From NCBI RefSeq assembly GCF_910592395.1, contig NC_088316.1:8062001-8126000 (forward strand): a stretch of 64,000 nucleotides of DNA, read 5' to 3'. Positions 55,716 through 64,000 of the stretch are shown piece after piece. The position numbers were made by a program, and so were the translations under genes. The DNA is from Lineus longissimus (lineage: Eukaryota > Nemertea > Pilidiophora > Heteronemertea > Lineidae). How positions within the stretch are numbered: the stretch's first letter is position 1; the number at the start of each line of letters is the position of its first letter. A model generated the notes under the pieces. The model was not told the DNA's origin. It made no database searches and worked only from the letters and a program-made list of their open reading frames with translations.

Positions 55716-57642
55716 CCCAAGGGCCTGGCGCTCAGCTGGATAACCTAATAACATAGGACTGAGGGTATACTATAAAGTAGTAAATATCGGCTTTGTACTA
55801 CTGTTTGAAGGTCAAGAGAACACGTTATACCACTAAAATTTCCAATGCAGAGCTGCCAGCTGGATGAAATATGATTGAACTAATCAGCCATGGTATGTAA
55901 ATATTACAGGAGGCAACGGAAGATATCCCTAGTTCAGTATGTTGTATCAGTAGCTTTACAGAAAAAAAGTGTCAGAGAGGATGAGACTTCTCCATGGACA
56001 ACTGTGGTATGTCCAGGCTGGGTTGTACAGCACAAGGATACAAAATGCTGTCTGTAAGTGTAATTGAGAGGTATCCTGATTTAACAGAGGTCAAAATAAA
56101 TAGAAATTACCAGTTTGGGACTAGCACCACTTTCTTTTTTTTTTAATAAGGTAGAGATTACAGGAGTCAACAAAATTAATTTTATTGAGAGAAACTGACC
56201 TGTTCTGCAGGTGATTGGAATTTACAATACAATTACAAAGGGTCGTTTTTCATTACATTGTGCTCTACTGCGTATTCCTAGTCATAGTGAGTCGATCTGG
56301 AACCAATCTATCCTTGGCGCAGACAGGTTCAAATTGGCTATATCTTGAATAGATCGAATTGCGATGAAAATCTAATGCAATAAAGGAGCAATATCGAAGA
56401 GACAAATTAATCAAACCAATTGTCCACAGACTCGGACCCTGAAATGGCACGATGTATGCGTGCATATAAAAGTATATCAATTGGTCCCATAGAGATGATG
56501 AGGCAATGTCAATATGCCTTGTTCCTTAGTCAGCAACATGCCCCTTTTTATACGGAGAAGAAGGAGAACCCAGATAGGCCTTCACATGTCGGCTTCCAAA
56601 TGGCTTGAACCAACTGTACTATCACTACTATAACTTTAAAATGCGTGCTCCTCCTAGTCCTACATGTAGCAATGTCTCAGCCAAAAAGGCAAAGTGAGCA
56701 GCTCCTTGGTAAGGCCATGTCAGGTTCCGCGTGTCTCTTCAGATACATTAAGTATTGAAAGCTGTGGTGAGCTGAGCACATAAAAGACCATGGTCACCTT
56801 AATTTGAAAATCCCTTCATAATCAAGTGCTACCTCTGACTAAAACAGCACAATAGACCACCAATTTGATCCAGCTCCTAACTGCGGGAAAACCCAAGTCC
56901 AGCAACCAAAAGTACCAAAAATACATTTTTGTTTACATTTGAACTGCACACATGCGTTTGTTTACAATTTCATTTCCCGCGAAATCTCGAAAATCAGGTG
57001 ACCTGCAATCGTGGATTGAAAATAACATTAACCTCGGTTCAGCAGGTCAGCAGGTATACCGGCTGTTCCAATCATCCCCCTACAGCCAGCTGTTCAAAAG
57101 GTAATGTTATTCACCCCACAGGGAGTGCAAGTAATTGATTAAGCCCCTGCATAACTTAACAGCAATGGCTTGGCTTCTGTGAGTGGTAAGGAGAACTGAC
57201 AGTTTTTTTATGGGAGTAACATTATTGTGTTGCTTAAAACGTCTACTTTTTACTCATGTAAGAATCGTAGTACTAATCGTAGTACTAATAATAACTTTCA
57301 ACTTATTTTCCAGTTATGATAATACAACACGCATCTTCATGATCATGATCTTTCTCAAACTAACTGAATGACCTAATCGCCTTGGACGCACAACCTAGTA
57401 ACCACATATCAATCCGCTCCGACGATCGACACATCCATTCGATTCGATAACCCTCGATAAAGTTTGATAAATAAACTAGAACTGAGATTTCACAGGAGCA
57501 CCTGTGAATTCATGACTCCAGGGTTGTTTTGAGGGCGAGTTGGTCTTGAGTATGGGGACGTGAAGGTCCGTGTGAGGCACCTGGGGAGAGAAGACTAGTT
57601 GTTTATACCTCCATGATGGGATCTGACACGGACACTACTATT
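55716..57642. other. Non-coding stretch, no gene recognised
   Basis: No supported gene. About 56285-56335 shares a short repeat (AGTGAGTCGATCTGGAACC) with 26300. AT-rich elsewhere. Confidence 0.5.
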
Positions 57643-57660
57643 GATCTCATGGTGTATGAC

Positions 57661-58084
57661 CAACTCGGCCTATTACCAACTCGCCCTACCAACTCGGCCT
57701 GGGTTATAAATCATTGGTTTATTGGCATAAGTTTTTCTTATATTTTTTTGTTTTTTGTTGGTATATATAGGCCTACTATGTATTCATTCCTGTTGGAAAT
57801 TTGAAGAAAATTTATTGGGATTTGAAGGAGAAATCCATGAAATAACGGCGGCGAGTGTGGAAAAGTCGCGGTAGCACTCCAAATGCACATTCATGACTGT
57901 GATTTCATGGATTTATCCTCCAAATCTTGATGAATTCTCTTCAAATTTCCAACAGAAATGAATAAATAGTAGGCCTATATATATAGCAACAAAAAAAAAC
58001 ATTATGAGGAAAACTTATGCCAATAAACCGATGATTTATAACCCAGGCCGAGTTGGTAGGGCGAGTTGGTAATAGGCCGAGTTG
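57661..58084. mobile_element. Palindromic MITE / foldback element of 424 bp
   Basis: Arms of about 180 bp (57661-57845 and 57907-58084) with a spacer of about 60 bp. The outer 70 bp differ at one position. Each end has the direct-repeat motif CCAACTCG(G/C)CC three times (CAACTCGGCCTATTACCAAC...). The inner parts diverge slightly. No coding region. Flanking words GATCTCATGGTGTATGA (57643-57659) and GATCTCATTATATGA (58095-58109) are alike but not adjacent on the right, so the true target duplication is unclear. Confidence 0.85.
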
Positions 58085-59499
58085 CCCCGTAATCGATCTC
58101 ATTATATGAATACCATTTAATTACAAAAAAGTGAAAACAGATCATATCATATTCCTTGGCATAAATTAAAATAGGAGTGCGGGAACAAGGTTTTTTAGCA
58201 GGAGGAAAGCGAGAACATTTTGCGCCGTCGTATTCCGATTTGGCTGGTTAGTGGTGAAATCTGCTTTTAATTTTGCAAATTAACATATTCGTTTTTCTAG
58301 TTCTAGCGTTGTCTGAATTAAAGATGCTTTCCCAATGGCGACATTGCCAGGAAAACGTGACGTCATTTTGGCCATTCTTCTTACCGCACGCCCTCTCTCT
58401 CCGTAAAAGTTCCTGACATGGTGTGAAGTGGGAGGGCGCACAATGGGAACAACACTGCCGCGATGTTAATAGTTTCTATTTATAGAATTCAGCGGCAGAG
58501 ATTTTAGGCACGGAAAAAGTGGATTAACTCGGCTAATCTCAATGGATTTTACCCAGGAATGTTTTCAAGGCGAGAGAAACATCTGATTTAAGTACTGCGC
58601 TTATTAGATTTCATGTTCAGGCCGAAGATTGGCCTAAAACGTGGAAGAAAAGAGTGCATTATCGAGTGTTGGAGAGGTCACGTGATTGGACGAGAAACCT
58701 GAACAAAGTTTTCGTGCTTTTACTTTTAGCTGTCAACATCAATGGCTATAATATACTCCTGCAGAATAGTAGAATTAATAGAACTAATTTCCGAAGTTTC
58801 CAATAGTTTGAACACAAATCAGAACATCACCCATCAGCTTGACTCAGATCTGCATAAATTACGATAAATAATGAGGTCGTCGCTTCAATTTCGCAAAGAA
58901 AGTTGACTCCATTCGAAGGTTGTTTTGACCAAATTCTGTTGAACTCATCGTTATGAGGGCATTTGAACACATTCTCGTTGACCTTTTCTATAAACGTGTG
59001 AAGTTTCGTACCAAAATACGTTTCCGTAAAGGCTTAAAAAAGAAAATTTGTCACTTACAAAATCATCGCTCCGGTAGAAATAAAAAGGTCACCGCCATTT
59101 TCTTGATGATAGTACTCCAGGTAACCGGCGGGAAATTTAAAGCGGGGTCAAACAACAGTTTTGCTCACTACCGCCAACTGGTGATATAAATCGACACTAA
59201 TCTATTTTATATCAAAACTTCTGTATCATGAAGACCTTTTCAACTTTATTTCAAGCTTTTATCTGCTGGAATAGAGCATCAAAAAATTGTTTTTTCATTT
59301 ACGCATTTTGCCCCCTGGGGAGCTGAATTTGAGTCGAATCGCCCAAATTTTTTTCCTGCGGTGTTTATAAGCAAGACTAGATTTGAAGTGCCTCGGTTGT
59401 ATGATTACAAAATGCCCAACTTTGTCTACAGATGGCTGGATGGATGGAATGACGGACACCAATCGAATAGCTATTTGACTAGCTCCGCTGACTTTGTCA
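58085..59499. other. Non-coding stretch with a promoter-like cluster
   Basis: CCCAATGG (58331), a perfect CRE palindrome TGACGTCA (58358-58365) and TATTTATAG (about 58478) lie within 150 bp, in a less AT-rich segment. This resembles a promoter, but I find no transcript start or reading frame to attach to it. It lies upstream of the KLHL8-like gene only in the sense of the minus strand. Nothing else is recognised. Confidence 0.35.
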
Positions 59500-60170
59500 G
59501 CTGAGCTAAAAACAACTCACTTATAAGCAGGATATTGCACTTTTTCCCTTTTTTAGTTTTGGCCTCCTGGTGTCCAATTTGAGAATCAGATCAGATCAAA
59601 ATTCGGTGTCGTAGGGAGTCATGTGTACCAAATTACAAGTTCATAGCTTTTACAGTTACGAAACGTGCCATAGTTACACTCAAACGACCAATTTACACCA
59701 TTTGACCTCTACGACCTTGAAAATTTGGACAAATCAAAAACCCTGTTATATGATGTACCCTTGCTAGGAGAACCCACCATCAAAATGTTATTGAAAAACG
59801 AGTCACTCATAGGAGAGATATCATACTTTTTAGGTTTCGACTTCTAGACCCCTGGTGGCCAAGTCAAGAATGAGATCGGACCGAAATTCATTGTCAGAGG
59901 TTACATGACATAGTGAGTCATGTGTACCAAATTTCAAGTTCATAGCTTTAGTGTTTAAGAAACGTGCCATAGTTACACTCAAACGGCCAATTTACACCAT
60001 TTCACCTCTGTGACCTTGAAAACTAGGTCAAATCCAAAACCCGCATGATATGTGATGTTTCCTTGCTAGGAATACCTACCATCAAAATTTTTTCGAAAAC
60101 GGGTCCCTTTTAAGAGATATATCACACTTTCTTTTTACGATGGACGACAGACACCGATGTATTGTATAGA
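59500..60170 (+). repeat. Dispersed repeat family, about two units
   Basis: Modules TTTTGGCCTCCTGGTGTCC, GTGTACCAAATTACAAGTTC, TACGAAACGTGCCATAGTTAC, ACTCAAACGACCAATTTACACC and TTTGACCTCTACGACCTTG, then a second cycle from about 59850 (CCCTGGTGGCCAAGTCAAG, GTTTAAGAAACGTGCC). Ends in GATGGACGACAGACACC and TGTATTGTATAGACTAACC. An older related trace lies at 59280-59470. Confidence 0.8.
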
Positions 60171-60229
60171 CTAACCTAAACGGTGAGCCCAAAAAAATAG
60201 GCCATTACAGATGGAAATAGGTGGCTCTA

Positions 60230-60500
60230 TTGGGTTAAGTTGTTTAGTAGGTAATAAAAGTATCAGGGCAAACCTACTCATCAACACTTTTAGTTTGATA
60301 TCAAACACGGACGACACCTTTAGCTTTAACCGTCTCAAAGTAGGCCAGTTGGTAATGAAAATGGGTTAGCACGTACATACTGTTCATTACCTTTAGTTCG
60401 ATACCAAACACGACTACTTTAGCTATAACAGTCTTAAAGTAGGACAGAAGGTCATAAAAGAAGTTCAGTGCAAATCTCTCCTTCATTATCTTTAGTTCAG
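60230..60500 (+). repeat. Minisatellite of about 105 bp units
   Basis: TTTAGTTTGATATCAAACACG and CTTTAGCTTTAACCGTCTCAAAG (60292 on) recur as TTTAGTTCGATACCAAACACG and CTTTAGCTATAACAGTCTTAA (60394 on). Partial units lie on each side (60232 and 60486). Confidence 0.75.
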
Positions 60501-60539
60501 ATTAGTTCTTGTGACACTGCCCTATTCCGTCCCATAAGG

Positions 60540-61220
60540 CTACAATGCAGTCTCTTGATAGTGACATGAGGCATGATGCCGTCTCTTATATCACCCTCTT
60601 CTCTCATATCAATCAGGCTACAGTGTGGTCTCTTACTTGAATGTGACATGAGGCATGACGCCGTCTCTTGCATCACCCTCTTCTCTTATATCAATCAGGC
60701 TACAATGAAGTCATAATTGACTGTGACATCAGGCATAATGCTGTCTCTTAAATCACTATCTTCTCTTATATCGATCAGGCTACAATTCGGTCACATACTT
60801 GATTGTGACATTACACTCTTCTCTCAAATCATTCAGGCTACAGTGCGGTATCTTACTTGCCTTAGCTGGGTGGAGCTTTCATGGATTTTTAGTCCTACGT
60901 GTATACAACCCCCAAGTGGAGCTGATCATTAATTTAGTGCACTAAAACAATACTTATATCAATCAGGCTACAATGCCGTCTCTTACTTGATTGCGACATC
61001 TGGCTATGATGCAGTCTCTTACATCACCCTCCTAGATTATATCTATCAGGCTACAATGCAGGCTCTTGATTGTGACATCAGGCTCTGATGCCATCTCTTA
61101 CATCACCCTCTTCTCTCATATCACTCAGGCTACATTGCTGTCCCTTACTTGATTGTGACAACTGGCTATGATGCAGTCTCTTACGTCACCCTCTTATATC
61201 AATCAGGCAACAATGCAGAC
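60540..61220 (+). repeat. Minisatellite with the TATCAATCAGGCTACAATG unit
   Basis: Units of about 85-110 bp: ATATCAATCAGGCTACAATG, GTCTCTTACTTGATTGTGAC, ATCAGGCATGATGCCGTC and ACATCACCCTCTTCTC. About seven are present and each differs from the others. Interrupted at 60857-60950 by a small inserted repeat. It seems non-coding. Confidence 0.85.
60857..60950 (+). repeat. Short repeat, first copy of an inverted pair
   Basis: CCTTAGCTGGGTGGAGCTTT followed by AGTCCTACGTGTATACAACC and CAAGTGGAGCTGATCAT. The reverse complement, about 90% alike, is at 63072-63145. It interrupts the minisatellite at CTTACTTG, so it is an insertion of about 95 bp. Confidence 0.7.
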
Positions 61221-61799
61221 ACCTGCCTGGATGTGAATTGGCCAAATTTTGACCAGCTTGGCTCTAATGGTCCTTAATCAATGTCGCTAGGTAAGTATGT
61301 CAGCTGAAAGGTACCTTCGTAACCGCCAGTTTGATACTAGCACCAATTGTCCTTTGTCAACTCATAGGAATGTTCAATGCAGTATTGATTATTACTGGTG
61401 GTATCTTCGTGCGGTTCCCGCAAACACCCATTTGTATTAGTCTTACCTTTCACCAATTGGCACCATGGTCAAGGCATGAATCTAGTTGTTCTTCACCGGG
61501 CGACGAAACTCACCTTTTTTTAGCCCATCATCTACACATGTACACGCACGTAGCCTACAAGCGAAGCACTGAGACAGACCGGCCGCCTTGGGACTGCGGT
61601 TTTATTTGAAGAGCGGAGTTAGAGGGGAAGCATGCAATGGCCTACAATCTGTAGAGAAAATATCAGAAGAGAACCAAGTTCGGAGTAACCTTACGGGCCC
61701 TCATTAGTCATGATGACAAAGACTACCAGTAGTCAGAAATCCCCATTAAAAATTGGCAATTCTTACCCACTGCATATTGCCTCGACCTCGACTAACAGT
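61221..61799. other. Non-coding stretch, no gene recognised
   Basis: No supported reading frame. TTCTTACCCACTGCATA at 61760-61776 also occurs at the donor side of the kelch exon at 25386, but the surrounding sequence does not encode a kelch repeat. Confidence 0.45.
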
Positions 61800-62930
61800 A
61801 TGAAATGGCCAGGGCCATTGTGCTCACCTCTTGTGAAGGGAAGATGGACGAAGCATTAGCATGGTTTTAAATGTAAGAAAGAAATGAAGTAATGTTTTAC
61901 AATGAAATTACATGAGAGATAAAATAATGCGTAAGTTGAATTTAATTGAGGTGACTACAGGTATCCTTAGGGGAGAGTCCACTATTAACATTTGGGGCCC
62001 TGCTGGCCAAACTGAGAATCAGAAAAAGACTGCAGTTTAGTCTAAGAGTATAGGGGTACATTCGTACCAAGTTAGGGATCTGTAGCTAAAGCAGTGACAA
62101 AACGTGCCGTCATTGTAAAATGGCGGTGCCATAGGAAAACTTTGACCTCTGTGACCTTGAGAAGTAGGTCAAATCAAAAACCCACATTTATGAAATGTAT
62201 CCTTGCTAGGAGTACCTACCATAAAAATGTTATGAAAATCAGACCACTATTAAACGAGCAATCAAACATTTTAACTTTGGACATTAAATTTGGCCCCCGG
62301 GTGGCCAAACTAAGAATTTTTCAAGATGCCCGCCTGGCACCCATATTGGCTATCACATTTGATAAAAAATCAAGGATTTAGTAGAGAGTACACAGATATA
62401 CATCCAGATCAAATTTGGTTGCAATCCGATCATTAGTTTCGGAGTAATAGTACTGTGTTTATTTTTCAAGATGGCTGCCTGGCGGCCATATTTGATGTCC
62501 GAACGGCCGAAATTTTAGGGGTGGAATAGACAATCCCCAGATACATGTCCACACTGGTTTAAAACCTTCTAGCTAAAATAGATAGGAAACATGCTACTGT
62601 TCAGTGAATCAGCAAACTTTGACCTCTGTGACCTTGAAAAGGAGGTCAAATCAAAAACCCGGAGGATATATGATGCACCTTTGCTAGAAGTACCTACCAT
62701 ATTTTTTTTCAAAATTTCCCGACAACTATTAAGGGAGATATTGCATATTTTCACTTTTAACGTTTGGCCCCCTGGTGGCCAAACCATGAAACGAATCGGA
62801 CCAACACTTGGTCTCCAAGGTGTCATTACATAAGGGTACATGTGTACCAAGTTTCAACTCAATAGCTCTAACGGTTACGAAACGTGCCCTGCTAACAGAC
62901 GACGGACGACGACGGACGACGACGACGACG

Positions 62931-62974
<44 letters not shown>

Positions 62975-63030
62975 ACGACGGACGCCACGGTATGGGATTA
63001 GCTCACCTCTACAAAGAGGTGAGCTAAAAA
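61800..63030 (+). repeat. Dispersed repeat family, longest copy with both ends
   Basis: Starts AATGGCCAGGGCCATTGTGC. It has two or three internal cycles (GACCTCTGTGACCTTGAGAAG, TTTGGCCCCCGGGTGGCC, GACCTCTGTGACCTTGAAAAG, TTTGGCCCCCTGGTGGCC). Then come GTGTACCAAGTTTCAACTC, GGTTACGAAACGTGCC and a GAC microsatellite (62897-62985). It ends in the hairpin TTAGCTCACCTCT...AGAGGTGAGCTAA (62998-63027). This copy best defines the ends of the family. Confidence 0.8.
62897..62985 (+). repeat. GAC/GACGGAC microsatellite
   Basis: A run of GAC triplets interrupted by GGAC, giving poly-Asp in one frame. Shorter versions end other copies of the family (8367-8400), so the microsatellite is part of the repeat. 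No gene is implied. Confidence 0.9.
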
Positions 63031-63071
63031 TGGAGTCAGCTCTGACGACTGTTTGAGTGCATTAGATTGAT

Positions 63072-63145
63072 GATCAGCTCCACTTGGGGGTAGTATATAC
63101 GTAGGACTATAAATCCTTGAAAGCTCCACCCAGCTAAGGCTAGGT
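63072..63145 (-). repeat. Short repeat, second copy of the inverted pair
   Basis: ATGATCAGCTCCACTTGGGG to GCTCCACCCAGCTAAGG, the reverse complement of 60857-60930. Confidence 0.7.
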
Positions 63146-63149
63146 CCAG

Positions 63150-63849
63150 CAGTCTACCAACTGATTATCGATATTTACATAGCAATTTTGAGTCACCACA
63201 TTGGGACGATGACATGGGACGAATTCCCAGGGGAAAATGCGGTACTGGATAAAATCGTTCATACATGTAGAGTGCTTTCATGCAATGTCATCACGTGCCA
63301 TGCTGGAAAAACAGACAAAAGAATGCAAGCCCTTATGACCATGATAGCATTTGATTCAGTCAAGTCAAGCATATAACAATGATGAATCATTGTCCTACCC
63401 TCCAATATGGCTGGTCGTGAAAGCACTCTATATAGGAATCAACTGGTCCAGCAACGAATACAAACTCCATTCAACACATTACCAACCGTTTTGGAACACA
63501 GCCTTTCAGGGGAGACCAGACCATTATACATGCAAGCAACTATCCAGTTTATGCAGTGGCCAGTCCAACACAAGCATATGGAAGGAACTGATGTGGCAAT
63601 GTAATAAGAACATTCCCAACAAACCCAAACACTTACACTTGTTAAAAACACACAGTAGTCTTCATGTGAAAGTTCAGAGCGTGCTAGTTCTCAATGCCAA
63701 TCGTGGCATTACATTCAAACGCACTCTCATCTACATTGTAGGCAGGAAGTGGGATTCTACAATGCCACCAATGTAGGGTAACATTTCATTGTGCTTTCAA
63801 TTAAAGGTTGCATGTTCAAGAGTTTAGGTTTAATAGGCAAGCTTTATAT
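63150..63849 (+). other. Unassigned stretch with an open frame of unknown meaning
   Basis: A plus-strand frame at 63351-63776 (141 codons) and an overlapping one at 63407-63604 exist. I recognise no domain, start context or splice signals that would make either a gene. Possibly a decayed transposon frame; equally possibly chance. Confidence 0.3.
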
Positions 63850-64000
63850 CTTGTTAGGGGCCGTCTCCAAATTGATTTCGTTTCAAACGCGTTTGAAACG
63901 GGCAAAAAGCGTTTATTCTAAAACGAAATTCAAACGAAAATCATCCGTTCATCAGCCGTTTGAAAAGCGTTTGAAATCAAACGCACACCCCAGACGAAAA
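63850..64000. other. Start of a palindrome- and motif-rich element at the window edge
   Basis: GGGGCCGTCTCCAAATTG is followed by the palindrome TTTCAAACGCGTTTGAAA (63880-63897) and repeated CGTTTGAAA/TTTCAAACG words to the end of the window. This looks like a terminal region with subterminal repeats of a DNA transposon running out of the window. Confidence 0.5.

Noticed and set aside
61760-61800. Sequence like the donor end of a kelch exon (TTCTTACCCACTGCATA)
   Set aside because: The upstream codons on the minus strand contain a stop and no kelch motif, so it is not a third KLHL8 exon.
62890-62990. Poly-Asp open frame
   Set aside because: It is the GAC microsatellite of a dispersed repeat.
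62998-63030. Helitron 3' terminus (hairpin plus CTAA)
   Set aside because: The hairpin includes the CTAA and there is no Rep/helicase. Kept only as a possibility in the findings.
63351-63776. 141-codon frame as a host gene
   Set aside because: No recognisable domain, splice signal or codon evidence; listed only as unassigned.

Overview
The window looks like invertebrate metazoan DNA, probably from a marine animal. It has spliced exons with GT-AG boundaries and a kelch-like gene of the KLHL8 type. The transposon load is very heavy and diverse: Ty3/gypsy, Ty1/copia, Penelope-like, DIRS, several LINE clades, piggyBac, hAT, foldback elements and minisatellites. I cannot name the species or phylum from sequence alone. 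No rRNA, tRNA, CRISPR array or bacterial operon was seen.

Host gene. Two minus-strand exons (55194-55362 and 25386-25545) encode consecutive kelch repeats and join in phase. They match the kelch region of KLHL8. The 29.6 kb between them is therefore one intron, and it holds the most complex structure of the window. BTB/BACK exons and later kelch exons were not found and probably lie outside. A second exon-like series at 9491-10360 (+) ends in a small basic, Tudor/KOW-like reading frame broken by one stop.

Layout. 1-4290: Ty3/gypsy pol (-) split by a copia element (854-3702) with LTRs, a primer-binding site and a 5-bp target duplication. 4297-6240: Penelope-like element (-). 6280-6796: piggyBac fragment. 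6797-8084: large foldback structure. 10986-12010: tandem repeat containing a LINE fragment. 13405-17161: Tx1/L1-like LINE remnant with a duplicated segment. 17454-20050: gag remnant (-) split by a CR1-like LINE. 22266-24890: DIRS-like remnant (-). Inside the KLHL8 intron lies a multi-level nest. A piggyBac element (30948-52363, TTAA at both ends) contains a Ty3/gypsy element (about 32116-45495), a hAT element (45749-49958) and a LINE fragment (51085-51894). The gypsy contains a non-LTR retrotransposon (33754-39232), which itself contains a roughly 1.08-kb element with a 300-bp triplication (35959-37036). Right of the kelch exon at 55 kb come palindromic elements, copies of a dispersed repeat family ('GTTAAGAAACGTGCC' family) and two minisatellites.

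Most notable. (1) The gypsy carries an extra ORF after integrase, in the envelope position and behind a plausible splice acceptor; it looks like an SGNH/GDSL-type hydrolase. (2) The hAT transposase is open across four exons (2340 nt, 779 aa, all phases consistent) with TIRs and a 5-bp target duplication, so the element may still be competent. (3) The insertion order can be read directly from the broken reading frames.
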